Notes under the pieces: model-generated
The model's input: only the letters and a program-made list of their open reading frames with translations
The model's database searches: none
Told to the model about the DNA's origin: nothing
Translations under genes and position numbers: made by a program
Part shown: one piece after another, positions 17,116 to 26,004 of the stretch
How positions within the stretch are numbered: the first letter of the stretch is position 1
Layout of the letters: each line of letters starts with the position of its first letter
Source: Thioclava arctica
Lineage (GTDB): Bacteria > Pseudomonadota > Alphaproteobacteria > Rhodobacterales > Rhodobacteraceae
Length of the DNA: 64,000 nt
Reading direction: 5' to 3'
Assembly (NCBI RefSeq): GCF_040892615.1
Contig: NZ_JBFRYC010000001.1
Coordinates: 434,001 to 498,000 of the forward strand

Positions 17116-18219
17116 ATGAAAGAACGCATTGAACTGGGTTTGCTTTACTCGAGGTCGGGAAGCTATTCGCTGATCTCCGAGGCCTGCCGCAGCGGCGTAT
17201 TGGGCGCGATTGCCAAGATCAACGCCGATCCCGACATGCCGCTTAGTTTCGTTGCTGTCGAGCGCGACCCGCAGGGCAATGCCGATGCTTACGGCCCGCT
17301 TTGCGAGGAAATTTTGAACCAAAGTTCGGCGCGTCATGTGATCGGCTGCGTTACCTCATGGAGTCGCAAAGAGGTCATCCCGACGCTCGAACGCGCGGGC
17401 GGCACGCTGTGGTACACCATTCCTTACGAGGGGTTCGAGGCCTCCGATCACGTGGTTTACACCCATGCCTGCCCGAACCAGCACCTGTTGCCGCTGCTGG
17501 GCTGGGCCTTTGCGCGGCTGGGGCGGCGGGGCTACCTGATGGGGTCGAATTACATCTGGGGCTGGGAGATGAACCGCCTCGCCCGCGAGGTGATTTCGGG
17601 TGCGGGTGGCGAGGTGCTGGGCGAGCGTTACTTGCCGCTTGGCGCGCTGGAAATCGAGCGCCTGATTGCCGAGATCCGCGCCACACGTCCTGATTTCGTG
17701 CTCAATAACCTGATTGGCCCGTCGCAATATGCGTTCCTTGAGGCCTATCACCGTCTGGGTCAGGAGGATGCGCATTTCCGCCCCGAGACGTGCCCGATCC
17801 TGTCGTGCAACCTGACCGAATGCGAATTGCCCGCGATCCATCCCGATGCTGCCGAAGGGCTGGTGGCGGCGGGGCCTTATTTTCGTGGTGTGCAGGGCTG
17901 GCCCGATGGCGGACAGAATTTCGGCTCCTCGCATGAGGCGGCGGCCTATTCAGCGGTGCATCGACTGGCGCGCTTGCTGTCGGGGCATGCAGGGGCGGCG
18001 CGGGAAAGCCTGTCGCAGCTTCTGGCTCATGCGCCCGGTGGCAGCGAAGGGATCGATCTGGCCACCCATCACACGCAGCTTCCCGTGCTGATCGCGCAGG
18101 TCGAAAACGGCGCATTCGTCCCGCGTGAACGCTTTGCGCCGGTGGCGGGCGATCCCTACCTCGCACATGGGCGCGAGGCGATCTTGCAGGGGGCTTCCAG
18201 CTTACGGGTGGTGTCATGA
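17116..18219 (+). CDS. amiC: AmiC-type amide-sensing binding protein
   Basis: Cytoplasmic solute-binding protein of the AmiC/urea-binding (UrtA/FmdD) family, 367 residues, with no signal peptide. The N-terminus IELGLLYSRSGSYS is typical of AmiC, which holds the antiterminator AmiR inactive until an amide binds. The start at 17116 has GAAGGA five bases upstream, and the stop overlaps the next gene (ATGA), as expected for a sensor and its partner. The inducer is probably an amide or short peptide-like compound taken up by the importer encoded downstream (inference). Confidence 0.88.
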   Translation: MKERIELGLLYSRSGSYSLISEACRSGVLGAIAKINADPDMPLSFVAVERDPQGNADAYGPLCEEILNQSSARHVIGCVTSWSRKEVIPTLERAGGTLWYTIPYEGFEASDHVVYTHACPNQHLLPLLGWAFARLGRRGYLMGSNYIWGWEMNRLAREVISGAGGEVLGERYLPLGALEIERLIAEIRATRPDFVLNNLIGPSQYAFLEAYHRLGQEDAHFRPETCPILSCNLTECELPAIHPDAAEGLVAAGPYFRGVQGWPDGGQNFGSSHEAAAYSAVHRLARLLSGHAGAARESLSQLLAHAPGGSEGIDLATHHTQLPVLIAQVENGAFVPRERFAPVAGDPYLAHGREAILQGASSLRVVS

Positions 18220-18824
18220 CAAGGCGCATTCGCATTCCCGTTTTGGGCGGTGCGCGCGTCTATGTGCTGCACCGTCCTCATCCCACGCTGCAAGCGCTGG
18301 ATCGGCAATTGCGCGCAATCGGGTTGGATGTGGTTCAGTGCTGGCCCGAACTGCCCGCCGAAGCGCTGTCGGGGGATTTCGTCTTTTTTGATGCCGATCA
18401 AGGGTATGACGCGCAATTTCCCTGGCCTACCGGGCAAAGCCCAATGCCGATGATTGCGTTGATCGGCTCAGAAGCGCCCGGACGCATCGAGTGGTCGCTT
18501 GAGACGGGCGCGCATGCGCAACTGCTCAAACCTGTAGGCGATGGTGGGGCCTATTCGGCGCTCCTGATTGCCCGCATCGCCTTTGAGGCGCGCCAGTCCT
18601 TATCCGCCGAGATCGCCGATCTGCGCCGCCGCCTTGATGAGCGCCAAACTGTCGTGCGCGCGGTCACGTTGCTTGCCGCGCGCGGCAAATCCGAGTCCGA
18701 AGCCTATGACCAGCTGCGCCAGATGGCGATGGCGTGGCGGGTGAGTTTTGAAGATGGCGCGCGCCGCGTTGTTGCCAGCCACGATGCGCAAGGGGGTACA
18801 AATGACCGATCTGACCTTGGCTAA
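18216..18824 (+). CDS. amiR: AmiR-type ANTAR transcription antiterminator
   Basis: RNA-binding regulator of 202 residues. Residues 1-120 look like a degenerate receiver domain without the phosphoacceptor pattern (VFFDADQG). A coiled-coil-like stretch, LSAEIADLRRRLDER, follows, and the C-terminal ANTAR domain spans about 140-188 (VVRAVTLLAARGKSESEAY, then QLRQMAMAWRVSFEDGARRV). This matches AmiR, regulated by AmiC binding and not by phosphorylation. The likely target is the dual hexaloop leader at 16983-17022. Its end overlaps the start of the permease gene. Confidence 0.88.
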   Translation: MTRRIRIPVLGGARVYVLHRPHPTLQALDRQLRAIGLDVVQCWPELPAEALSGDFVFFDADQGYDAQFPWPTGQSPMPMIALIGSEAPGRIEWSLETGAHAQLLKPVGDGGAYSALLIARIAFEARQSLSAEIADLRRRLDERQTVVRAVTLLAARGKSESEAYDQLRQMAMAWRVSFEDGARRVVASHDAQGGTNDRSDLG

Positions 18825-19689
18825 GGGTGCGACTGGCCCGCAAAGCGCTTGGCGTCGTTTGCTGGGACGCAAGCTGGCCCTGTTGGGGTTGGCGTTGATT
18901 GCGGTCGTTGTCGGCGGAGCGATATTTGCGCCCTGGATTGCGCCCTATCAGCCACAAGAGCAAATGTTTGACGGGCTCACGCTGGAAGGCGCGCCGATGC
19001 CGCCGGGGGCACAGTTTTGGCTGGGCACCGATTTGTTGGGGCGCGATCTGTTCTCGCGCATCCTGTATGGCGCGCGCACCTCACTGATTATCGGGGTGGT
19101 CGCCAATGGACTGTCGCTGATTATCGGTACCTTGATTGGTGTCACGGCGGGATATTTCCGCGGTTGGATTGGCGCGGTGCTGATGCGCTTCACCGATCTG
19201 ATGATGGCATTTCCCGCGCTATTGCTGGCAATTTGTCTTGCAGCGATTTTCACGCCTTCTCTGTGGATCGTGGCGATGGTGATCGCGCTGGTGAACTGGG
19301 TGCAGACGGCACGTGTGGTCTATACTGAAACCTCGGCGCTGGCCGAGCGCGAATTCGTCGCGGCTGAAAAGACGCTGGGCGCGGGAACGGCGCGCATCCT
19401 GTTTCGCCATATCCTGCCCCATCTCGTGCCGATGATCATCGTTTGGGGCACGCTGGGGATTTCGACCACGGTGCTGCTGGAGGCCACGCTCAGCTACCTT
19501 GGCGTCGGCGTGCAGCCCCCAACGCCAAGCTGGGGCAACATCATCTTCGAAAACCAGACCTATTTTCAGGCCGCACCTTGGCTCGTGTTTATTCCGGGCG
19601 CTGCGATCTTGTTGCTGGCGCTGGCCTTCAACCTTGTGGGCGATGCGCTGCGTGATGTGCTCGACCCGACGCAAAGGGGGCGTTCGTAA
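18802..19689 (+). CDS. Dipeptide-type ABC permease (DppC type)
   Basis: Inner-membrane permease of the DppC/OppC family, 295 residues. It has the N-terminal helix after RKLALLGLALIAVVVGG, the family segment WLGTDLLGRDLFSRILYGAR, and an EAA loop at AAEKTLGAGTARILFRHILP. The start at 18802, with GGGGGT upstream, lies inside the end of the antiterminator gene. It pairs with the permease at 19689. In this operon it probably imports an amide-containing compound. Confidence 0.9.
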   Translation: MTDLTLAKGATGPQSAWRRLLGRKLALLGLALIAVVVGGAIFAPWIAPYQPQEQMFDGLTLEGAPMPPGAQFWLGTDLLGRDLFSRILYGARTSLIIGVVANGLSLIIGTLIGVTAGYFRGWIGAVLMRFTDLMMAFPALLLAICLAAIFTPSLWIVAMVIALVNWVQTARVVYTETSALAEREFVAAEKTLGAGTARILFRHILPHLVPMIIVWGTLGISTTVLLEATLSYLGVGVQPPTPSWGNIIFENQTYFQAAPWLVFIPGAAILLLALAFNLVGDALRDVLDPTQRGRS

Positions 19690-20609
19690 TGCTGGCCTAT
19701 CTTGCCCGCCGCCTGATTCAGGCCGCGCTGATCCTGCTGGGTGTGTCCTTCATCACCTTCTTCCTGCTCTACGTACTGCCCGCCGACCCGGTGCGTCAGA
19801 TTGCGGGACGGTCCGCCACCGCGCAGACGGTCGAGAATATCCGCCATCAGTTGGGGCTCGATCAGCCGTTCGTGGTGCAATACTGGCGCTATCTGGTCGG
19901 ATTGGTGCAGGGCGACATGGGGCGCAGCTACCTGCAAAAGACAGATGTCGCCACGCTGATCATGGCGCGCTTGCCTGCTACGCTGCTGTTGATGCTGGGC
20001 GCTATCGTGGCCGAGTTGGTGATCGGTTTGACACTGGGCATCATCGCCGCAATCCGGCGTGGCGGCGCGTTGGATCAGACGCTGATGATCACCTCTTTCG
20101 TAGCGGTGTCTGCGCCGCAATTCGTGGTAGGCCTGCTGCTGCTCTATGTCTTTGCGGTCAAGCTAAGCTGGTTCCCAATCGGCGGCTATGGCAGCTTTTC
20201 CAACCTTGTGCTGCCCGCACTGACGCTGGGGATCATGGGGTCGGGTTGGTATAGCCGGATGATGCGATCAAGCATGATCGACGTGCTGCGCTCAGACTAT
20301 ATTCGCACCGCGCGCGCCAAGGGGCTGCGCCGGTCGCGCGTGCTGGTGTTGCACGCCATGCCCAACGCCATTTTGCCCATTATCGCGATGATCGGCATTG
20401 ATATCGGCATCTTCATGTCGGGCATCGTCGTCGTCGAAAGCGTCTTTGGCTGGCCGGGCATCGGCCAGCTCGCCTGGCAGGCGATCCAGCGCGTGGACAT
20501 CCCGATCATCATGGGCGTCACGCTGGTTTCGGCCTGCGCCATCGTGCTGGGCAACCTGATTGCCGACATGATCACCCCCTTCATCGATCCGCGCATCAAG
20601 CTGCGCTGA
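19689..20609 (+). CDS. Dipeptide-type ABC permease (DppB type)
   Basis: Inner-membrane permease of the DppB/OppB family, 306 residues. The family start MLAYLARRLIQAALILLGVS is followed by PADPVRQIAG and, later, an EAA loop reading RTARAKGLRRSRVLVLHAMP. The ATG overlaps the stop of the preceding permease (TAATG). GC-rich bases after its stop, CCCCG (20622) and CGGGG (20633), can form a short hairpin before the binding-protein gene. Confidence 0.9.
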   Translation: MLAYLARRLIQAALILLGVSFITFFLLYVLPADPVRQIAGRSATAQTVENIRHQLGLDQPFVVQYWRYLVGLVQGDMGRSYLQKTDVATLIMARLPATLLLMLGAIVAELVIGLTLGIIAAIRRGGALDQTLMITSFVAVSAPQFVVGLLLLYVFAVKLSWFPIGGYGSFSNLVLPALTLGIMGSGWYSRMMRSSMIDVLRSDYIRTARAKGLRRSRVLVLHAMPNAILPIIAMIGIDIGIFMSGIVVVESVFGWPGIGQLAWQAIQRVDIPIIMGVTLVSACAIVLGNLIADMITPFIDPRIKLR

Positions 20610-20674
20610 TCGCAACCAGACCCCCGGCCAAACGGGGCAAGACTGCAAGAAACGTTCAACAGACGGAGAGAAAA

Positions 20675-22309
20675 ATGAGCCTGATGAAAACCATGCTGAC
20701 GACAAGCGCGCTGGCGGTGTCGCTGTCATTCGCCGGTGCCGCGCTGGCGCAAGATTACCAGCCCGACCCCAATGCCAAGCCCGGCGGCAATATCATCGTC
20801 ACCTACAAGGATGACGTGGCCACGCTTGATCCCGCGATCGGCTATGACTGGCAGAACTGGTCGATGATCAAATCGCTGTTTGACGGGCTGATGGATTACG
20901 TCCCCGGCACGACCGAGCTGCGCCCGGGGCTGGCCGAAAGCTATGACGTCTCTGATGACGGGATGACCTTTACCTTTCACCTGCGTCCCGGCGTGAAATT
21001 CCACAATGGGCGCGAGATGACCGCCGAGGATGTGAAATACTCGCTTGATCGGGTCACCAACCCGGCCACGCAATCGCCCGGCGCGGGCTTCTTTGGCTCG
21101 ATCATGGGCTATGACGCGATGGCGGATGGCTCGGCCAGCGAACTTAGCGGTGTCGAGGTGGTGGATTCTGCGACCGTCAAGATCACGCTCAGCCGTCCCG
21201 ATGCGACCTTCCTGCATGTGATGGCGCTGAATTTCGCCTCGATCGTGCCGAAAGAAGCGGTCGAGAAATGGGGCGCCGATTTCGGCAAACACCCCGTTGG
21301 CACCGGCGCCTACAAGCTGGCGGATTGGACCATCGGGCAGCAGTTGGTCTTTGCCAAGAACACCGATTACTGGCGCGCGGGCGTACCTTATCTCGACCAG
21401 ATCACCTTTGAAGTCGGTCAAGAGCCCATCGTGGCGCTGCTGCGCTTGCAAAAGGGCGAGGTAGACGTGCCCGGCGATGGCATTCCGCCTGCGAAATTCG
21501 AAGAGGTCATGAACAACCCCGCCGAAAAAGCCCGCGTGGTCGAGGGCGGTCAGCTGCAGACCGGTTATATCACGCTCAATGTCAAAATGCCGCCCTTTGA
21601 CAATCTCAAGGTGCGCGAAGCGGTCAATATGGCGATCAACAAGAAGCGCATCACGCAGATGATCAACGGGCGAGCGATCCCGGCCAATCAGCCGCTGCCG
21701 CCCTCGATGCCCGGCTATATCAAAGATTACAAAGGCTATTCCTTTGACGATGCCGCCGCCAAAAAACTGCTGGCCGAGGCCGGGTTTGCCGATGGATTCA
21801 CGACCGAGCTTTACGTCATGAACACCGATCCCAATCCGCGCATCGCGCAGGCGATCCAGCAGGATCTGAAGGCGATTGGTATTACCGCCGAAATCAAATC
21901 GCTGGCTCAGGCCAATGTGATCGAGGCGGGTGGCGCGGGCAAAGCGCCGATGATCTGGTCGGGCGGCATGGCGTGGATTGCCGACTTCCCCGATCCCTCG
22001 AACTTCTACGGCCCGATCCTGGGCTGTGCGGGCGCGGGCGAGGGCGGCTGGAACTGGTCGAAATTCTGCGACCCCGAGATTGACGCCGAGGCCACCAAGG
22101 CCGACAGCTTTACCGATCCCGCCGATCCCAAGCGTCTTGCGATGTGGTCGGATGTCTATGCCAAGGTGATGGAGCAAGCCCCATGGGTGCCGGTCTTTAA
22201 CGAGCAGCGCTACACCATGAAATCTGAACGGATGGGCGGGGCAGACAACCTCTACGTCGATCCGGTCTCGATTCCGGTCAACTATGATTATGTTTATGTG
22301 ACGAAGTGA
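20675..22309 (+). CDS. Dipeptide-type ABC periplasmic binding protein
   Basis: Periplasmic binding protein of the DppA/OppA (SBP_bac_5) family, 544 residues. A signal peptide covers about residues 1-25, ending AALA before QDYQP. The mature part begins with GGNIIVTYKDDVATLDPA, a typical opening, and contains LRPGVKFHNGREMTAEDVKY. GGAGAG sits before the ATG. Together with an amidase gene directly downstream, it probably binds an amide or peptide-like nutrient. Confidence 0.92.
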   Translation: MSLMKTMLTTSALAVSLSFAGAALAQDYQPDPNAKPGGNIIVTYKDDVATLDPAIGYDWQNWSMIKSLFDGLMDYVPGTTELRPGLAESYDVSDDGMTFTFHLRPGVKFHNGREMTAEDVKYSLDRVTNPATQSPGAGFFGSIMGYDAMADGSASELSGVEVVDSATVKITLSRPDATFLHVMALNFASIVPKEAVEKWGADFGKHPVGTGAYKLADWTIGQQLVFAKNTDYWRAGVPYLDQITFEVGQEPIVALLRLQKGEVDVPGDGIPPAKFEEVMNNPAEKARVVEGGQLQTGYITLNVKMPPFDNLKVREAVNMAINKKRITQMINGRAIPANQPLPPSMPGYIKDYKGYSFDDAAAKKLLAEAGFADGFTTELYVMNTDPNPRIAQAIQQDLKAIGITAEIKSLAQANVIEAGGAGKAPMIWSGGMAWIADFPDPSNFYGPILGCAGAGEGGWNWSKFCDPEIDAEATKADSFTDPADPKRLAMWSDVYAKVMEQAPWVPVFNEQRYTMKSERMGGADNLYVDPVSIPVNYDYVYVTK

Positions 22310-22315
22310 GAGAAC

Positions 22316-23275
22316 ATGTGCAAAGCCTGTGACTACACGATCCATGGCGCACAACACCATTTCGGCTGGGACAATTCGCTTGTCCCGGCCGAGACGGTAG
22401 CCCCGGGATCGACCATCGAATTTTACTGCCATGATAGTTCAGCCGGTCAGCTTGGCCCGTCCTCGACCGTGGCCGATGTTGCAACGCTGGATTTCGGCAA
22501 GATCAACCCGGTCTCCGGGCCGATCTATGTTGACGGCGCTATGCCCGGTGATGTGCTAAAAGTAACGATCGACAGCTTCACCCCGCGTGAGGCCGAGGGG
22601 TCCGCTTGGGGCTGGACGGCCAATATTCCCGGCTTCGGGCTGTTGGCCGATCAGTTCACCGACCCTGCGCTGACGATCTGGAAATATGATGCCGCATCGC
22701 CTGATAAGGCGCTGTGGGGACGCGAGGGCAAGGTGCCGCTCAAGCCGTTTTGCGGCACGATCGGGGTCGCCCCTGCCGAGGCCGGGCTGCATTCCATCGT
22801 GCCGCCCCGGCGCGTAGGCGGCAATCTTGATATCCGTGATCTGGCGGCGGGCACCACGCTTTATCTGCCCGTCGAGGTCGAGGGCGCGCTGTTTTCGGTC
22901 GGCGATACCCATGCCGCGCAGGGCGATGGAGAGGTCTGCGGCACCGCGATTGAAAGCCCGATGAACACCGTGCTCAGCTTTGATGTGATCAAGAACGAGC
23001 CGCTGAAATTCCCGCGCTTCACCACGCCGGGCCCGGTTACGCGTCATCTTGACGGCGCGGGCTATGAGGTCACGACGGGCATTGGCCCCGACCTGATGTC
23101 TGCGGCGCGCGACGCGGTGGCAGGTATGGTCGATCTGCTCTGTGCGCAGCGCGGCATGGCCCCGGTTGATGCCTATATGCTGGTCTCGACCTGTGGCGAT
23201 CTGCGGATCTCCGAGATCGTCGATATGCCCAACTGGGTTGTCAGCTTCTATTTCCCGAGATGTGTCTTCGAATGA
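22316..23275 (+). CDS. Acetamidase/formamidase family amidohydrolase
   Basis: Enzyme of the FmdA/AmdA family, 319 residues, which hydrolyses short amides to the acid and ammonia. Family marks include the His in AQHHFGWD, the GPIYVDGAMPGDVL segment, LKPFCGTIGVAPAE, GGNLDIRDL, and a metal-site-like GDTHAAQGDGEVCGTAIE. It lies seven bases after the binding protein and overlaps the ATPase gene (ATGA). It gives the operon a clear purpose: amide breakdown for nitrogen or carbon, induced through AmiC/AmiR. Confidence 0.92.
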   Translation: MCKACDYTIHGAQHHFGWDNSLVPAETVAPGSTIEFYCHDSSAGQLGPSSTVADVATLDFGKINPVSGPIYVDGAMPGDVLKVTIDSFTPREAEGSAWGWTANIPGFGLLADQFTDPALTIWKYDAASPDKALWGREGKVPLKPFCGTIGVAPAEAGLHSIVPPRRVGGNLDIRDLAAGTTLYLPVEVEGALFSVGDTHAAQGDGEVCGTAIESPMNTVLSFDVIKNEPLKFPRFTTPGPVTRHLDGAGYEVTTGIGPDLMSAARDAVAGMVDLLCAQRGMAPVDAYMLVSTCGDLRISEIVDMPNWVVSFYFPRCVFE

Positions 23276-25074
23276 ACCAGAACCCTACAGTTCAGTCTGG
23301 GGCCGTGTCGGCCCCAGATGTCGCCCCGACCGTTCTTGAGGTTGCGGGGCTGACGATTTCCGTGCGCGCCGAGGGCGTCGAGCGGGCCTTGGTCAGTGAT
23401 CTGAGTTTCACCCTTGCGCGTGGCGAAACCATCGCCATTGCGGGTGAAAGCGGCTCTGGCAAGTCTTTGACATCGCTCGCGATCATGGGGCTGTTGCCGC
23501 CACCTGCGCTGCGCGTCAGTGCCGGGGCGATCACGCTCAATGGTACCGATCTGACGGCGCTGCCCGAGACCAAGATGCGCGCCATTCGCGGCGATCGTAT
23601 CGCGATGATTTTTCAAGAGCCGATGACCTCGCTCAACCCTGTGCTGAGCATAGGGCTACAACTGACCGAGGCCATTCGCGCCCACGAGCCGATCTCCAAG
23701 AGCGAGGCTGCGGCACGAGCACTTGAGGCGCTCAAAGCGGTGCGCATTTCCGAGCCGGAACGCAGGATGACGCAATATCCGCATGAATTGTCTGGCGGAA
23801 TGCGTCAGCGGGTGATGATTGCAATGGCGCTGGCCTTGCGCCCGGATGTGCTGATTGCGGACGAACCCACAACCGCGCTTGATGTAACCGTGCAGCGCGA
23901 GGTGCTAGACCTTTTGCGCGATCTGCAACGCGAAATGGGCACCGCGATTATCCTGATCACCCATGACATGGGCGTGGTGGCCGAGATGGCCGAGCGGGTG
24001 ATTGTGATGCAGCAGGGCCGCGCTGTTGAACAGGGCGCGGTGAACGATATTTTCGCCACCCCGCGCGCCCAGTATACCCGCGATCTTTTGGCTGCCGTGC
24101 CGCGCATGGGCGATGGTAGCGGGGCTAGTTTAGACGATGCGCAAACGGACATCGTGGCCAGCCTGCGCGATGTGCAGGTGCGCTTTGACATTCGCGGCGG
24201 AATCTTGTCGCGGGTCACGCACCGGGTGCATGCGGTCGAAAATGTCAGCTTTGATATCCGCGCGGGCGAGACGTTTTCGCTTGTCGGCGAGTCTGGCTGT
24301 GGGAAATCCACCATTGCCAAAGCGCTGGTCGGGCTGGTGCCGCATCAGGGCCGCATCGAGGTGGCGGGCCATACGCTTGGTGGGTTAAACGGCAAGGATA
24401 TGAAAGCGTTACGGCGCGATGTTCAGATCGTTTTTCAAGACCCGATGGCCGCGCTAGACCCACGTATGCGGGTGGGCGATCTGGTGGCAGAGCCGCTGGT
24501 TATTCACGCGATCGACACACCCGAGCAACGCCGTAATCGCGTGGCGGAACTGTTCGAACGCGTCGGACTGGCCCCCGATCACCTTGATCGCTATCCCCAC
24601 GAGTTTTCCGGCGGCCAGCGCCAGCGCATCTGCATCGCGCGCGCCCTTGCGCTGCAACCCAAGCTGATCATCGCCGATGAAAGCGTCTCGGCGCTGGATG
24701 TGTCAGTGCAGGCGCGGGTGCTGGATCTCCTTGATGCGCTCAAGGGTGAATTTGGCATCGCCTATCTGTTCATCAGCCACGATATGGCGGTGGTCGAGAA
24801 TATCTCGGACCGGGTGGCGGTGATGTATATGGGCCAGATCGTCGAAATGGGCACACGGGCGCAGATTTTTGGTGATCCGCGCCATCCCTATACCAAGCGC
24901 CTTATGGCGGCAGTTCCGGTGCCCGATCCGACCTATTCCCGCCCGCCCGTTGCGCGTCTTGCCTCAGAAATCCCAAGCCCGATTTACAAGTTGGGTGCCA
25001 GTCCCGCGCGGATGGCGTTGCGCAATGTCGGTGACGGGCATCTGGTCGCTGACGCGTTGTCACTGGCTAAGTAA
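23272..25074 (+). CDS. Dipeptide-type ABC ATPase, DppD-DppF fusion
   Basis: One 600-residue polypeptide carries both ATPases usually encoded by dppD and dppF. Domain 1 has Walker A GESGSGKSL near 60, signature LSGGMRQR and DEPTTALD. Domain 2 starts near 300 with GESGCGKST, then FSGGQRQR and DESVSALD. Each is followed by the oligopeptide-transporter C-terminal segment (TPRAQYTRDLLAAVP and DPRHPYTKRLMAAVP), typical of peptide and nickel importers. The start at 23272 overlaps the amidase stop. It is the last gene of the operon. Confidence 0.92.
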   Translation: MNQNPTVQSGAVSAPDVAPTVLEVAGLTISVRAEGVERALVSDLSFTLARGETIAIAGESGSGKSLTSLAIMGLLPPPALRVSAGAITLNGTDLTALPETKMRAIRGDRIAMIFQEPMTSLNPVLSIGLQLTEAIRAHEPISKSEAAARALEALKAVRISEPERRMTQYPHELSGGMRQRVMIAMALALRPDVLIADEPTTALDVTVQREVLDLLRDLQREMGTAIILITHDMGVVAEMAERVIVMQQGRAVEQGAVNDIFATPRAQYTRDLLAAVPRMGDGSGASLDDAQTDIVASLRDVQVRFDIRGGILSRVTHRVHAVENVSFDIRAGETFSLVGESGCGKSTIAKALVGLVPHQGRIEVAGHTLGGLNGKDMKALRRDVQIVFQDPMAALDPRMRVGDLVAEPLVIHAIDTPEQRRNRVAELFERVGLAPDHLDRYPHEFSGGQRQRICIARALALQPKLIIADESVSALDVSVQARVLDLLDALKGEFGIAYLFISHDMAVVENISDRVAVMYMGQIVEMGTRAQIFGDPRHPYTKRLMAAVPVPDPTYSRPPVARLASEIPSPIYKLGASPARMALRNVGDGHLVADALSLAK

Positions 25075-25222
25075 GCGTTCGGGTTTAATGACGGCTCTTT
25101 GAATCTGCTGATTTGGTGGGGCGCATTATGTTGGCGCGGCTTGGCCAAAACGGGGTGTGCCCCGCCATATGCCCAATAGCGTCAATCGTGACTGTAGAAG
25201 TCCGTCCACTTTCTGCACGGGT

Positions 25223-25243
25223 CTTCGCGTTTCAGACGCGAAG
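25223..25243. terminator. Hairpin between convergent operons
   Basis: CTTCGCGT (25223-25230) and ACGCGAAG (25236-25243) form a perfect eight-pair stem with loop TTCAG between the end of the amide operon and the end of the TetR-type gene. Neither side has a good T-tract. The 25075-25261 spacer shows no gene. Confidence 0.4.
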
Positions 25244-25261
25244 GCCTTAAAAATCTGGCTC

Positions 25262-25882
25262 CTAGCGAGGTAGCAAGGCGTTCAGATCGTTGCGCAAATC
25301 CCGCAATGCCTGATCCTGATGCTTACTGTCGGAGGCGATGAACTCGATGAAGCGAGCGTTTTGCAAGTTGAATAGCGCCCAACCGAGATGGATCGAATTG
25401 GTGTCGTCATCAAGCCTCCCTGCCGCTTTCATATTCTCAATCTCGCGGATCAAAACCGAGGCCAGACGGTGGTCAAGCTCACGGTAAAGCTTGCTGAAAC
25501 GAGGCTCGGTTCCGCTGATGGACGCCGAAATTACCTGTCGCCAAACAGGTTTATCGAGATGCGTCAGCGTGTGGTCGCAGATGAGCGTAAAGAACCGCAG
25601 CACAAGATTAACCAGATCGGGCGGTGGGTCCGCCAGATTTCGATCAAGCGTTTCAAGAAGCTCGCGGTCACTTTCGGCGACCAGTGCAAGGAGCACGCCT
25701 GATTTGGTGCCATAGTAATTATGCACCGTGACGCTTGAGACACCGGCAATCTCGGCAATCGCTTCGATAGTGATATTGTCCAGCCCAGCCTCAACGAAAA
25801 GGCTTTTGGCCGCGGCGATGATGCGCGCGCGTCTGCCCTCTTTTTGCCGCTCTCGCAGGCTCAATGTTTGTGATCGTTCCAT
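25262..25882 (-). CDS. TetR-family transcriptional regulator
   Basis: Repressor of 206 residues. The N-terminal helix-turn-helix reads TIEAIAEIAGVSSVTVHNYYG (about residues 37-57), followed by an all-helical ligand-binding domain. It is divergent from the importer cluster beginning at 26005. The 120 bp spacer holds the palindrome TTTTTAGT-AG-ACTAAAAA, a likely operator. The ligand is unknown; a substrate of the downstream enzymes is the natural guess. Confidence 0.92.
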   Translation of the reverse strand: MERSQTLSLRERQKEGRRARIIAAAKSLFVEAGLDNITIEAIAEIAGVSSVTVHNYYGTKSGVLLALVAESDRELLETLDRNLADPPPDLVNLVLRFFTLICDHTLTHLDKPVWRQVISASISGTEPRFSKLYRELDHRLASVLIREIENMKAAGRLDDDTNSIHLGWALFNLQNARFIEFIASDSKHQDQALRDLRNDLNALLPR

Positions 25883-25920
25883 AGGCGTATTTTCGAGATG
25901 TGCGGCGGGAAATGCAACCT

Positions 25921-25957
25921 AAATTTTAGTGATGTGAAATTTTTAGTAGACTAAAAA
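25921..25957. promoter_or_regulatory. TetR-type operator and promoter region
   Basis: TTTTTAGT (25940-25947) and ACTAAAAA (25950-25957) form a perfect inverted repeat with a 2 bp centre. AAATTTTAGT at 25921-25930 repeats one arm. TATATT at 25969-25974 could be the -10 for the importer genes, which would place the palindrome over the -35. The site fits repression by the neighbouring TetR-type protein. Confidence 0.55.
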
Positions 25958-26004
25958 ATTTTGTTGCGTATATTTTTTCGAGTAACCGCATCTGGGAGCT
26001 GATC

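Noticed and set aside
20726..22432. 568-codon minus-strand open frame opposite the dipeptide-type binding protein
   Set aside because: The plus-strand gene has a signal peptide and family motifs; the antisense frame has none.
25883..26004. Possible guanidine riboswitch before the importer and ureohydrolase cluster
   Set aside because: Only about 30 bases separate the likely -10 from the start codon, too short for a known guanidine riboswitch fold; a TetR-type operator explains the region better.
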